64,000 bases of DNA from Thuidium tamariscinum (lineage: Eukaryota; Streptophyta; Bryopsida; Hypnales; Thuidiaceae). Shown piece by piece: positions 46,471-59,466 of this stretch. The notes below the pieces were generated by a model. It made no database searches, was not told the DNA's origin, and was given only the letters and a program-made list of their open reading frames with translations. A program made the translations under genes and the position numbers. Position 1 is the stretch's first letter. Each line of letters opens with the position of its first letter. The stretch spans positions 5,525,001 through 5,589,000 of the forward strand of contig OX344754.2 of NCBI GenBank assembly GCA_947034885.2, given 5' to 3'.

Positions 46471-49400
46471 ATGTGGAGCTTAGAGTGTAGTGTATTTGTT
46501 TATTGAGCCTAAACCTTCTTTTAAAGATGATTCTTCAATACATAGATACTCACAAGGTGTAAATAGGTATATTATAATATAAGACACCTTATAGATTATG
46601 TGATACATACCAATAATGTAGGTATCCTATAGCCACTAAAGGTTGTCTATGTTCAATAGTCTTGGTCTACATTTATAAACTAGCTTTACTTTGGAAGTGC
46701 AAGTAATAGTTTAGAAAGTGACTTAGTGACAATAATAGTTCTTTTTGTAGTTTTTGTAGTATGGATTCATCAATGAATACAACCACTTTGGGATAAGGTT
46801 TTGGATCCCAATGTTGTGGTGTTTCAAGGACAATTTTGTAGCCATTTCAGGTGAGTAAGATGACCACTATAAATGTATTTTTTGTTGCTTTCAGAGCTAC
46901 CGAGTGACACATGTGTAATACAAAAAAACACTCTCCAAAAAATCACAACAAAATCATATTTGATGCTTGAATGCAGTGTTTTACTTTTGGTAGGATTTAC
47001 TCTTCTAGGTGATAATTTTTCCCTCCTTTCAATCCAATGACCATCCTTTGGGTGCTACATCAAATTATATTCCTTCTTCCTTTTATTTCTTAACATCCTT
47101 TTCAAAAACCAACCAACCATAACAAAGTTATATCAATGGATTTCAATTTCTTATACATTCTCTCACACTTTTCTCAAGTCTAAAAATACCCTACTTTTTT
47201 CCAACCACCTCAAGTCAAGGGAGTACAGAAAAGAGTACAATCAGTTAGAAACTGTCCCCAATTGTAATAAGTTGGTTACCGGATTCTCCATGTCCCTTGA
47301 ATCTATAAACCACTACCAGCAAATTTCCTGTTCACTTTGTGGGCGGGTTCTGATTTGCAATGAAGTCGTATACCTCACGAGTTTGACTGCATAATAAGAT
47401 TACAACTGTTTCATCCAACATCCAATTTTCATCCCAAATAGTCATCCGGTTTTGTTGATTTTGTTTACATCGTGCAATGTCCTTGTCACAGGGGATTGCC
47501 CTACAGACAATCCCTACTAAGGTAGTCTACTCTTGAAGCTATATTTTAAGGGCTGATTGCATTTGGGGGAAAGCTAAATTCGTGGAAATTACTTCTAATA
47601 AATTGTTGTAGGAAGAAAAATGAAATTGGCATCTATGTCAAGTTGTTTCATATTTTTCTAAACTTTTTTGGAACTAGTTACAAATCTTCGAAGTTGAAAC
47701 ATTGTGGTCACAAAAAGTGACCACCTACTAAAATGTGCACTCTAAGTACATTGAAAAAAGTAAAATGTACCTTTTTGGTCACTTTTAGAGCACCCTACTG
47801 CAACTTTGTAAGGATGTTGGGACACCAAAGTGGTCCAATGGATGACTTTGTTGATAATTGTAGAAAAAGAGAGTGCACCTACTGGTCCAACAATCAAAGA
47901 ATTTTGATGACTACCTTGATCATGAGGGCCACATCCTTACTTGGTTAACTTTTCCCACTCCTTGATTCAGCATCCATCTTTATACAGGTGAACATGGCCA
48001 TGCAATTATTTTCTCTGTCTGGGTTCAAAATTATTGCACCCTGGTCAGAGTCAATTGTGAATCACTACAAGCACTTTTTTTTTCCTCACACAAAATCTTC
48101 AGCATAGGTACAGAATACTTTCTTCCTACAACACACTGCTGACCCACACTTAATTTTCACAAACTTGTGTAGAAATTCAGTGAGATGCAGGGCTTTTTTT
48201 TTCATATTCGAAGAAGTGCCATAGTGGCAATATAAAATGTTATAGTGGTGCTCCAAATTGCAATATTCATCCACTTATTGGATGTATAATAAGATTTTCA
48301 TCCAATCAAACGATTTCATCTAATATTTTTTTTAATTTCAAAGTTGTCTGGCGATTTCATCCAAGTTTTTTGGCATATTTTGTAGTATTTTTAGACAAAT
48401 TATTTTTTTGGGTGCAATCTAGCACTAGAAAGCAAAAAAAAGAAAAAGCCCTTGGTGGGATGTAGTCATTCCCAAATTGAGAATTTTAACTAGCATTTTG
48501 GTGCCTCTGTGACGATTGCTGAGGTGAATGGACCGCCTCTCTCAGTCCCTCGAGGAAATGCAGAAATTTTTTAATGCTCCATGCATGATAAAATTTGCAA
48601 AATTTGAATTCATATTTGCAATGAAAGACCCCAAATTAGCTAGGAAGGGTGTATATGGTATAGTACAAAATAGGGGGCTTTTGTTTTTAATTGCACCCTT
48701 CAAATGACTTTGAGGAGTTGGATGAGGGGGCTAGTTCACCTAGACCATGGCTACTTGTTGGCTTGTGTTAATTTGCAAGTTCAAGTTAAGTCGTGAATTT
48801 AGAATTGTAGTCTAAGAACAAAAAAAATCCAAAAGGGACTTGTTTCCTTGGCCGATTGTATTGTTTTCATCTATCAATGGGAATTGTCCACATGTTTCAA
48901 AAAAATTGTGTAGTAAGAGGCAGGTGTTGGAAGTTAAATGTTCGATGATGTCTTTCAGAGCATCTCTTGCAACCTTCCGAATATCTCAACCTCTTTCATT
49001 GAGATCTATCCAATTTAGAGGAGATGGCCATTTGTATCCCCAATAGTACAACTCACTAGAAAATACTTTCAAACAATTACAAGTCACATAACTTGTAAAA
49101 GCAAAAAGTAAGCTATCGTATATTATAATGACTTGCTAGTCTGAAAAATATATAGCTTGTAGATGAATTATTGATCCCTTCAAATATGGCTAATTTGATT
49201 GGCCAAAGTGAAGGTAGAGGTTGACACATGCTAAAATTGATTATATATCATTCAAAAACTTAGAAGAGTTGGGGTGTTTAGAGGGTTGTAGGAGATGCTT
49301 TGAAAGTAGCCCTAGAACATGGTGAAGCAAATCAATGGAGGAGATTCCTCTAACATAGAAGATTAATAGTACATACTACAAAACCTTTAGAAGGTAGTTA

Positions 49401-49489
49401 TGGACTAGGTAACCTTCAAGCCATTGGGAAGCGTCAAGAGGGTTCTGGGACCTAACTAGCTCCATTCCTAGATGGAAATTTTTGTAAGT
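46471..49489. other. Intergenic DNA with two repeat remnants
   Basis: About 47600-47810 matches part of the 50795/51768 element pair (AAGTTGTTTCATATTTTT, GTGACCAC). About 48520-48690 matches 62800-62995 (GACCCCAAATTAGCTAG and AAAATAGGGGGCTTTT). No gene was recognised. Confidence 0.45.
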
Positions 49490-49491
49490 TA

Positions 49492-49875
49492 CAGTGGAAG
49501 CACCCAAACCATCCAAATAAAGAATTTAGCATAGTTGGAGAGAGATTTTCCTAAAACTGATATTTTTTTAGTATTAGCAAGTGAAAATCATGAATATTCA
49601 AAAAAAGAAATAGAATTTTCAGACATTGTACGTGATTTCTATGTTTTTTTGTAGTGATGGCTCTCTAGACACTGAAAGTGTGCAATAGGTGCACCCAAAA
49701 CTGAACCCTACGAAAATCAGCACTCATCCAACCAGATTTTCCTATGTATCCTTCAATTGTGTCAGCAAATTACAATCACATATGTGGCAAATACATTAAC
49801 TGCACTCTAGGGACATATTTGAGTAACTCTACAGTCCAGTGCAAGGTTCATGGACGGGAATGGGCGCTTCTCCTT
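49492..49875. mobile_element. TA-flanked MITE, 384 bp, copy of 127-743 and 810-1173
   Basis: Left AGTGGAAGCACCCA and right GGGCGCTTCTCCTT are inverted; TA at 49490-49491 and 49876-49877. It keeps the empty TTAA site that is filled in the copy at 127. Its right TA is the target of the next element. Confidence 0.7.
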
Positions 49876-49877
49876 TA

Positions 49878-50300
49878 AGATAGAACCACCCATTCTCAAT
49901 CAAGGACCCATACCCAACTTATAGGATTTGGCTATTTCCAACCAAGGCTAGAAGAGATTTACAATCAAAGCTTGGAATGTATTTTTCTCCCATTTTCAAG
50001 GTTGGGACTAATAAGGTCATGATACATGTCTCAAAGTGTTATAAAGTGTGTGGGAAGTACTGATTGGGAAAGTAGTCTCGGCTATGATTTGAATTAGAAG
50101 ACTCTAGACATTGGCTATGGATTCAAAACACTTTTTGGCTTCTAAAAATCATAGTAATTTCAATTTTGGGAATAAAGTTATGAAAAATTTGCAATCCACA
50201 TCTTTCTTATCTTGCTACATGGAAAAAAATTGCATAGCCTCATATTCCTCATGATCTATTCTAGAATTGCTTAAGTGATCAAGTAGAGGTGGTTCTCCCT
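49878..50300 (+). mobile_element. TA-flanked MITE, 423 bp
   Basis: Left AGATAGAACCACCCA, right AGGTGGTTCTCCCT, TA on both sides. Same length as 12371-12793. The copy at 810-1173 shows the unoccupied flank (CTCCTTTATG). Confidence 0.75.
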
Positions 50301-50303
50301 TAA

Positions 50304-50518
50304 CCCTTGAACGATAGACTGGTGACCGTGGAAATCATGCATTTTGATTCCGTGTGACATCATCTACTTTAGAAAAGCCAAATATATTCATTAGAAGTCA
50401 AAGCCCTGTAGAAGATTTCCCCTTTCCACCCCTAAAACCGAGGACCAATAGTTGCACTTCCATTCTACAAGGGAAGATTCTCTCTCATTCTACGGATGCA
50501 AAACTTCCTCTTCAACGT
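50304..50518 (+). mobile_element. TTAA MITE (CCCTTGAAGGA type)
   Basis: Begins CCCTTGAACGATAG after TTAA at 50300-50303; family blocks ACCGTGGAAATCATGCATT and GAAGTCAAAG are clear. The right end runs into the next element at a shared TTAA (50519-50522). Confidence 0.75.
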
Positions 50519-50522
50519 TTAA

Positions 50523-50744
50523 ACCCTAAACCACGTTGGAGTCGTTTCTTGGTCGATGAACAGGCGAGCCTTTTGCTGTACAGGACAGAAATGCAAGCAT
50601 TCATCCTTGGAATTAGGGGTGGAAAAGGAAGATCTTCTACAGTTCTTTGACTTCAAACGTGCACTTTTGGATTTTTTAATTCCAATGATTCCCACGGTTT
50701 CACAAAACATGGTTTTCTAGATGACCCTCCGCGTCGTTTAAGGG
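50523..50744. mobile_element. TTAA MITE, close relative of 436-663
   Basis: Begins ACCCTAAACCACG, ends GCGTCGTTTAAGGG before TTAA at 50745-50748. Long near-identical blocks with 436-663 include GGTGGAAAAGGAAGATCTTC and CCCACGGTTTCACAAAA, indicating recent common origin. Confidence 0.75.
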
Positions 50745-50794
50745 TTAAGGGTTAATTGTTGCCTTTACGGAAAAATAATGTGTGGTTACATTTA

Positions 50795-51121
50795 AGGTAG
50801 AAGGCTCTGAAATGGAGCGGGTTCTAAAATGGTGCTCTACCTTAAATGTACAGCACTTGTACATGTTGCTTTTTCATAGTCTTCAACAGTGTACAGACGG
50901 TGTACATTTTAGCTAGGGCACCATTTTAGAGCCCTATGCCTTTTCAACTTCAAAATTGGATAACTAATTCTACAAATCTCAGAAAAATATGAAACGACTT
51001 GGGTTAGATGTCAATTCTACTTGTTTTTCAAGAAAAATTTACTGAAAAGTATTTCTAGAAATTTTACCTCTCTGAAATTCTGTTTCAGCCCTTAGATGGT
51101 CCATTATAGGACCTCTTACCT
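50795..51121 (+). mobile_element. TA-flanked AGGTAG MITE, left copy of an inverted pair
   Basis: Starts AGGTAGAAGGCTCTG, ends GGACCTCTTACCT, with TA at 50793-50794 and 51122-51123. A hairpin at about 50787-50852 (TTTAAGGTAGA/TCTACCTTAAA) overlaps its left end. Confidence 0.65.
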
Positions 51122-51123
51122 TA

Positions 51124-51765
51124 TCCCGCTCGTGAATGAAACACGTTCAAGCAGACTGACACACACAGTCAGAGCTGGTTATGGGCTTCGGCATGTTGCT
51201 GTGGGGCCAGTCTACGAGAATGATGATGTGGAGACAGGGAGAGAGATAGGGCAAGAAAGATGCACCTGGCTGGCGGCCCCGTTCTCCGAGATTCCTACCG
51301 CGGTTGACAGATTCAGTCATCTGGAAGATTCAAGTCAGGCTTTAGTGGGGCAGAGTACTAACCTTACCAAGGCAAAGCCACGTACATTCATGCACTTCAC
51401 TTTAGAATCTCAACTGCAGAATTTCTACCTTACATGATCATGCTGGAGGTTGTGGCTTGTGAGCTGAACCTTCCCTCATTCATTTGTGTCCAATGGAAAA
51501 AATTAAAAAAATTGAACCTCACCTTTAGCAGGACATATCCTGGGAAGGACGCTGTTGCTGTTGTGGTGCCACCCCATGACTAAAAAACTACTCTGATTAT
51601 TGAACCATTGAACAAATAGGTGCATTTCTTGTTTTTACTGTTAACTCTGGAAGGACACTGAGAACATTTAGTTGTGTGGTCAATGGATGACAGAGAATCT
51701 TTCTGTATAGGATAGAAGTGTATTTATTGATCTTTGGCATTTTGTGGAGAATCTTGCACAACCAA
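51124..51765. other. GC-richer unique segment between two inverted MITE copies
   Basis: 51124-51480 is clearly GC-richer than its flanks and, with the end of the left MITE, holds an open frame of 113 codons (51096-51437, +) containing RAGYGLRHVAVGPVYENDD. I do not recognise it; a captured gene fragment is possible. From about 51690 to 51760 a reversed fragment of the CCCTTGAAGGA TTAA family is present. Confidence 0.35.
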
Positions 51766-51767
51766 TA

Positions 51768-52081
51768 AGGTAGGAGGTCCATAAAGCGACAGTCTAAGTG
51801 CTGAAGTTGAATTTTGGGGAGGGGAAACATCTTGAAATCTTTTTCAATAAAATTTCTTTGAAAGACAAGAGGAAATGACATCCAACCCAAGTTGTTTCAT
51901 ATTTTTTGGAGCTTCGTGGAATTAGTTATGAAAATTTGAAGTTGAAAGCCATAGGGCTCTAAAAGCGACCACTTCCTATAATGTTCATAGTTTGTACATT
52001 TTTGAATATTGCAGAAAGCAAAATGTACCTTTGAGCCATGTTTGGTTCTAAATGCCCTGTCAGAGTTCGAGCCTCCTACCT
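51768..52081 (-). mobile_element. TA-flanked AGGTAG MITE, right copy of an inverted pair
   Basis: Starts AGGTAGGAGGTCC, ends CGAGCCTCCTACCT, with TA at 51766-51767 and 52082-52083. Internal CATCCAACCCAAGTTGTTTC is the inverse of sequence in the copy at 50795, so the pair lies in opposite orientation. Confidence 0.65.
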
Positions 52082-52163
52082 TAGTTTGAAGAAACAAGGT
52101 AAATGGTACTACAAATGGTGATTCCTACAATGATTGGCTTGGTGTTGAGGGATTAACTCAATA

Positions 52164-52349
52164 CAATAGAACCTCTCTCACTCAATAAGGTTGGAACCAG
52201 TCTAAGATGTTAGATAAGAGAGGTCATTGCATTAGAAAAGGACGTGATCTACATACATGGTTCATACAACTAAATCGGTGACTAGCAATCAATGTTCTCT
52301 CATAGCACTTTGTTGCGTTAGAGAGGATTGAATTATGGAGGTGCTATTG
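52164..52349. mobile_element. Emigrant-like (pogo) MITE, 186 bp
   Basis: Begins CAATAGAACCTCTCT and ends GGAGGTGCTATTG with TA on both sides. This is close to the CAGTAAAACCTCTATAAATT terminus known from plant Emigrant/Lemi pogo elements. Confidence 0.75.
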
Positions 52350-52472
52350 TAGAAGGACATTGAAGATGTTTTGTATTCTTTTTGGATGGTCAACTAAGAT
52401 TCATGTATATTGAAGAATAGATGATTTTCATCCATATTTTGTGTGTATATGTGTGCAACTTCGTTGATGCTA

Positions 52473-52668
52473 TAGTAAAACCTCTCTAACTCACTAGGTC
52501 TGGGACTGGTTTGACAACAACTAACTATGAAAAATTATTGGCTTATAGAATGTTAGTATTAGTATTAGTCATAACCTTTGTAATGTGGGCCAATCCCAAA
52601 CTACGATGACAACATTGATTTACAAAGGTTTATTGGCTTATAGAGGGCCAAGTTAGGGAGGTTCTACT
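52473..52668. mobile_element. Emigrant-like (pogo) MITE, 196 bp
   Basis: Begins TAGTAAAACCTCTCTAACTC and ends GTTAGGGAGGTTCTACTA; TA precedes the left end. Same family as 52164-52349. Confidence 0.75.
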
Positions 52669-52669
52669 A

Positions 52670-55393
52670 AATAGCCACATCATGGAATTATGTTCAAGAT
52701 AGTTAAGTTGTTTTCTAATTTCACATGGGATTCACTTTAGGGGATGTTTTTCCATTTATTTTAGATTATGTGCAAAGTAGTCTTTGTTGGAGTGATGCAA
52801 CTATTTACATCTATACAAATGGATGAAATATACTAAATGGGAGTGTATCTTATATTATACTTCTCCAAAAAAATGTACATTCATCGCAAAAGAATGATAT
52901 TGTCCTTGATTTATCCCAAAATATATGATTTCATCCCAATTGAAAATAGAAAAATATTTTGTATATTATTTTGTCAAATTTTTGTATTTTTTTTAATTGA
53001 AATATTGCCCCCCAATTTTTTGTTAGTTTCACATGTGACGTATTCATTAGTTCAACTAGTAGCATGGCTACAAGACTTTTACATGTCATTTAATGTGGGT
53101 AGTGAAAAAAAAAACTTTATCAAATTAATCAAGATGTTTATGATTTAAATAATACTCCATACTTGAAAACCACGAGGTTCAAGGGCATTGTACTTGGATA
53201 TAATGTCCTTATATGGTAGTTTATCAAAATTGTTCATATTATTTTGTTCATTTTGCAAATCTAGAGGTGTAGAAATAAGGGCGACACTATGAGATATAAT
53301 ACTTTTTTGACTATCCAATAGATTGGTTACAAATCTACCTTGAAAACTTACAACACCAGTCTTTCAAATTGGAGTTTTCTTCTTCTCTTCTTTTGAATAG
53401 TGTACTACTTCATTACAAATTTTATATAGTTATGCCTTCAGTATTAAAATTGGTACCATTTTTAGTATTCAAGAAGAAATTTGATAATTATAGCAATCAT
53501 ATTGTAAAGTGGTGCCCCATGACCTATTGTCTGCTAGTATACTTTCTAGTAGACTACTAAAGAGGAAGAATGTATCTCTGAGTACTTCTTCAATGATATT
53601 TTTTCACTTTTAAACAATTATTACACACACAAAAATAGAGACATTTGTGAACATACAATATACTTATACAAAATAATGAAATTACATTGCCTCAAACTAA
53701 TTTTCCGACACTTGATACTATATAAATATATACTATTTACTACTACTATAAGATTGCACTACTTTTGAATTGTTGTAATTGGGACTTATGAACCTCTATA
53801 TATACAAATGAAAATACTTGTAAAAGTATTTGTTGGCTTTGAAGGCTTGTAAAGCATTTTTCTTGAAGTAAAGCAACCTAATTGTTAATCCTAGACTACC
53901 ACCAGAGTGACTCTATGGCATTTGAATGACAGTCCAAGGTCCTCAAAAGAGATTAAAAATAAACTGGAAGTAGTTTTTTCATCCACTTTTTTTGTTGACC
54001 TTTCATATTGAGTTACAAAGAGTACCCAATTGAATTTTGAGTCTAATTAGTGTTTGTTTTTATGTAGTTGAGAAGTAATTGAAAAAAAACGGATGGCAAA
54101 ATATGCTATTTTATTTTGAGAAGTTGTTGCTCTTTGCTCTAAATCTGAAATTTCTCAAAAAGAATGATATTTTATTGAGTTTGAGTCCAACTAACGAAAT
54201 GAAGGTCATCTACTCTGGTTTCTATTCCAATTGAAAATTCGGAAAAAAATTATAATATTAGATATTTTATCGTGGCTTGAACTTTGGATGTATTTTCAAT
54301 GTCTATTGTATTCTAATTGTAGAATGACAAGGAAATTGAGTTTACACCATGATGTTTGTCACTACAATGTATAGACATGGTGAAACTTTCTAGATTTTTT
54401 GAAATAATTTCTATTTTATATGGTTTTTTCTTCATTTTTTCTTCAAAAAGTCTCATAAAAATCAATTTTCTTCAAAAATACCTAAATTCTTTTTTAAGTA
54501 GAGAAGACATTTAATTTCATCTTTGAAAAAAAAAATATAAACTTTCATACATTTCCATTTTCAAAATGGCAACAAATTTTTTATCTCCATCCATCCATCT
54601 TTTTGACAAAAAAACACTTTTTAGTCATATCTAAGCACTTTTTCATCTGAATTTGGAGATTTCATCTATATTTTGAATAGAAATGAAGAAATTTTGGCAA
54701 AAAAAATTACTTTTTTCTATCAAAAAGTAGACATTTATGTTGGAATGGTACAATCTAACACCAAAAAGCCCCCCCCAAAAAGATTGAATGCAATTGGGGT
54801 TGAGCCTATCTAATATAAGTCTTTAATTCTCAAAGAATTGAGACATATTTTGGACACAAATTGTAAAAGATTGCCACTTTTTAAGACGATGAGGAGAAAC
54901 AATGAGATAAAGAGTTTTCTTTTTCAAAATTCAACCAAACAAATGTGTAGTAGATTACTATGGAATGTGTGGAAAATTTTCAAAAACTTTGACTTCATAG
55001 ATTGAAAGATTACAGTGTTTGAAGTTAGAAGGAAAAACAATTTTTTAATCTTGCTTGAAAGAAATAGCAATTGTAATTCCTTGAAAAGTGAGATTTTTAT
55101 AGTATAGTAGCTTTCTTTTCTAGCAATTTTGTCTTGTATTATGTAAGTTACATACTTGCCAAGTTTCAAAATTTTAGAAAGAATTTTGCATATGCTACTC
55201 GACTAGCTTGAAAATTTTAGGGCAACATAACTTTTGATCTTGCCTTTGATTGGAAAAACATTATATTATATTTAAGGGTGTGTATGTTCACATCTTGTAT
55301 CAAAATTTCAAGAATATTTGTTGAAAAATGATATCATATGCACCTATTTGAGATCAACTCCATATGTTCAATAGTCATTCAATCTTTTAGGGA
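52670..55393. other. AT-rich intergenic DNA, nothing recognised
   Basis: No exon or bounded repeat was found. Several short open frames are rich in Phe, Ile and Lys, as expected by chance in AT-rich DNA. Confidence 0.45.
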
Positions 55394-55397
55394 TTAA

Positions 55398-55621
55398 TTC
55401 TAGAAGGATGTCATCCACACCAAGTGTCCAATGGATGATAAAGAATTCTTCTATATAAGACAAGTATAGATGTTCATCTTTGGAATTTGATGTGACAAGG
55501 GGAGGTCTTGCACAATAGTTTGACCTCTTGTGAATGCTCTTAGATTGATTCAGTCTAAGCAAATGCTTCACATTGTACCAAAAAAAGATGATTTTGACTT
55601 TGACCAATCCGTCCTTTTGGA
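55398..55621 (-). mobile_element. TTAA MITE (CCCTTGAAGGA type), diverged
   Basis: Between TTAA at 55394-55397 and 55622-55625. Read on the minus strand it has the family blocks GGACGGATTGGTC and AGATGAACATC; ends are worn. Confidence 0.55.
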
Positions 55622-55625
55622 GTTA

Positions 55626-57868
55626 AAATGTAGACTTCACTTTGACAATAGTCACATGCAAGTATGTCATAGAATAATTTTTTCTTATATCAATTTGTAA
55701 AAATATGGATAATTTTAAAAATCGAATTGAATAACATTCTTTTTTTTTCTTCTTCTTTTGTAATGAAGGTTATTAATTTTCTAACTTTGACCCTAAAGGA
55801 TTGTATGTTTTAAAGTTCAAAAACTACTTCAAAATATTCATATCTAAAACAAGGATAAAATCTTCATTTACATTTATTCATTAACAAATCCAATTGAGGG
55901 ATCCTTTAATTAACTTATTAGAGTCAATCCTCTTAAAATTTCAAAGTAAGAAACTTCATAATTGCAAGATTATAATGTTTAGATTTTTAAAAAGTGTTTT
56001 CAACTCTTCCCAAATAATTAAGTTTCATCCCTTCATAGTATTTCCTCTAAAATGCATACAACCTACAACTTGTACAATTGTATCCCTCCATAGTGCATTG
56101 AAGAAATAAGATGAAAATAAATATAAAATATTCAACAAAAATATTTCAAGTTTGTATTTGAAAAATTGTAAGTAGAAAGAGGTAAAATATGATTAACAAT
56201 ACTAAACTATTAAGATTTTGATTACACAATTGGAATTTTTTAATTCCAAATTTCAATGTAAGAAACAAAAACAGTTTAGGTATTTTTTTTCCAAAATATT
56301 GAAAATTGAGTTCAGAATATAATTTCAAAGTTTATTTTTGAAAAGAGCGTGGAAAAGAGACATTGTAACTACTTGCAAACTAAATCTCATTTATTGATAC
56401 AAAATTACCAAAAGATTTTCAATTCTATCATACTACTAAAATCACAAGGACCTCTGTAATATCACATTTTCAAATTCTATATTATTACAATAATAAAATA
56501 TTCTGTGTAATGTGACATTTTCAAAATCTATATTATTACATTGACATTGATAGAATGGCATGTGCAATATCACATCTTACAAATTATCGAACTCTATGAT
56601 GTTACAAAAATACAATGGTTGTTCAAGAGAATTGGTATTCAAGTGGATTCATATAGTGACATTAGTGAGGTGGCATTTTGATTGTTTATTTTGGCTTCAA
56701 ACTTCATCCACATATTATATCTATACATACAAGAAATCAATAAAAGATAAAATTTTACTTTATTGTTGGTAGTCAATGAAAAAAAAATTCTTTTTTTTAC
56801 TTTAAATTATAAATTTTACAAATAAAAACTTTTATTTTAGTTTTCTTTAATGAATTATTACTTTTATTTTTTCATATTGATGAATTACTTTATTTTTTAT
56901 TATAAATGGGAACAACCCCAAGAAGAGGAAGCATTACAAATATATAATTCTTCTATTTTTATTTTTGTAAATTTTTTTATCACCTTCATTTAAATACATT
57001 AGACTCTAGCATAAATATTGTTAGTTGAATTCTTACATATAGAAAAATATGGAAGGCATCAATGCAAAGAAAAAATTATATCATAATACATTCCACCAAA
57101 AAACAATGAGTACAACAACTAGAATATTAGAAGATGAAACTTTAGAACAAACATATCAACAACCAATAAAAGAACCTAATGCAACAACGAAAGGGATGGA
57201 AGATGACACTTGCAACCAAGATCTAGCAAAGCACAAAACATTCACAGCAAATGCACCTTGCCTACCCTCAAAGTGTGATGCAACTCTCCATTCTTTTGTT
57301 AAGCAAAAGAAGATAGTAGCCAAAAATAATAGAGCCGAGGAGTATGCAAATCTTTTATTTAAATTAGATTTGTTTACATTTTAAAAATCATAAAAATAGA
57401 TTAGGTGAACATATTGTAATTTGTAGAGACTTTTCTAGATTTAGATAGAGGAATTTTCTTACTTGAACCTATTTAGAAGATATTCATATCATTATTTGAA
57501 ATATGCAACTCATACTTGATAAATCATTAAGGAAATAAACTAAAATTGAGGTCTATATATTATTGACCTATTTCATTATCTTCTATGATTATGTATTATT
57601 TATTAATAAATTTCTAAAACTTGTGAATATCTTCTAGAGTTAATTAGTCCTTTGTATTTCTAAGTTATTGTTGTGTAAAAAGTCTACATTCTTAAATTAG
57701 ATTGAAATTGTCAAATCTCCTTCTAAAAAATGTTACAATATTCAAAAGAATCATTTGGTTGTTTGAATGGTGACTATGCCTATAGACTAATATCTTCATT
57801 TTTGCTCCATAACCTATGAATTTTCCTCATCTTTATGTACATATAAAATTTTAAGTGTCAATCTAATA
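55626..57868. other. AT-rich intergenic DNA with one polar open frame
   Basis: 57049-57384 (+) is open for 111 codons (MEGINAKKKLYHNTF…), rich in Lys, Thr and Asn and less hydrophobic than chance frames nearby. No domain is recognised and no splice context is clear, so I do not call it a gene. Confidence 0.3.
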
Positions 57869-58144
57869 CATTAGAAGAAATCTAAGGGCATTACAGGGCC
57901 GTTTTGGGTCTATTCCCAAAACAACTGCCAATGCCACCGGCCATTGTCATGCTTGCTTTAATCAAAAAAAATTAAAAAAAAAAAATTGGGGTCCTGAAAT
58001 ATGAAAATAAGTCCAAAAAAATTTGAATTTTTTTAATTATGTGGTAGGGTCACGACCATGTAGGATTCAAGTTCACAAGGCAGAAACATCGTTTCCCTAG
58101 TTTTGAACCTGCAGTCTCCTAATGCCCTCAAATTTCATCTAATG
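57869..58144. mobile_element. CATTAG-family MITE, 276 bp
   Basis: CATTAGAAGAAATCTAAGGG at the left is inverted at the right as CCCTCAAATTTCATCTAATG. AATA occurs directly on both sides and may be a target duplication. This copy has good inverted repeats but a diverged centre. Confidence 0.8.
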
Positions 58145-58879
58145 AATATCCCATAGTTATTATAGAATTTTTAATTCAAATAGTGTTAAAATAATATAAA
58201 TATTGTTCAATACACACAACTATAGATTTAAAGCATTTATATAGTTGTATGATTGTCAATTCTAAAATAAATGAGTCATTATCACATTAGTTTGGGATTC
58301 TATATTATATCTTTTATAATGTCCCATTCAATGAACTTTGTTATTTTTAATCTTCTAATGGCTAGTATAAGTATAAAAAATCAAGTTCAAATCTTTATTT
58401 CAAAAAAAATGTGATTTTTTCTAAGTGACCTTTATTGCCCGAGTTTCAAGAGAAACATGTTATACAAAAGTTTTTTTTACTATGTAATAAAATGTTATGA
58501 AAATTGTTGCACCTTCAAGCTACTCCTTGATTTATTCAAATGCTAAATTCCTACCAATGACAATGTCTCATATATATGAACTTAAAAATACTATGAATGG
58601 AAGTTGTATGAGAATTTCAAAGGAAAAAAAATAGAAATCCCATTTGAAAATGGATAATAAAAAATGCTATGTTGTCAAAAAATGTTACTTAGTCATTTAG
58701 GAGTTAAAGTAGTACAAATATTTAATTTTAAAGAATAATATCTCTACTACAATAAACGCAAGACCATTGCCCCAAAATTGCATGATTAGATTTTAGCTTC
58801 ATTGCCTTTAAATTGCAATAATATTTATAGGAAGAAATTTTTGTACATTTTGTTTTTTGAAGGTAAATCTTTACTCATA

Positions 58880-59090
58880 AATGATGCAATGTATGTTTAG
58901 TGTCCAATGGATGACAAAAAATTCCTTCTATATAGGATAGAAGTCTAACTATTCATTTTTGGAACTTTGTGTAAAAAGATGAGGTCTTCTACAATTAATT
59001 GACTTTCAATGAGTGCTTTTGGATTTTCTTGAGTAGATGATTCACATTGTAGCAAAAACCAAATGATTTTTATAACGGTTGCTATTATGT
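58880..59090 (-). mobile_element. Worn TTAA MITE (CCCTTGAAGGA type)
   Basis: Shares CCAATGGATGACA, GGATAGAAGT and GAGGTCTTCTACAAT with the family in reverse orientation. Terminal TTAA sites are not clear. Confidence 0.5.
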
Positions 59091-59466
59091 GAGCGTAAAA
59101 GTGTGAGCCTATGACCCTAGAAGACTATACACCTATGATATAAGTATCTATATTATAATAAGTAATCTTCTATGTTAATAATGTATATATGCTATAAGTA
59201 CCTATATTATAGGTGTTTATGTTCTAAATACTTTCAATGGATGTATGATTTATACTTATATATATGCCCAAGGCTCACATGCTCATATACTAGCACCATT
59301 GTGATTTCCATGATCACTTGCCTATCCTTTAGGGCTCAATAGAATGTATAATAATCACACCAAATTTCCAGACATGCAAGCGTCTATATTTTGTGGAAAT
59401 GAAATTGAATTTTATTTATGTGTTGATTGGTAAATTTACTCTAATTGAAGAAATCATAAGGATTAA

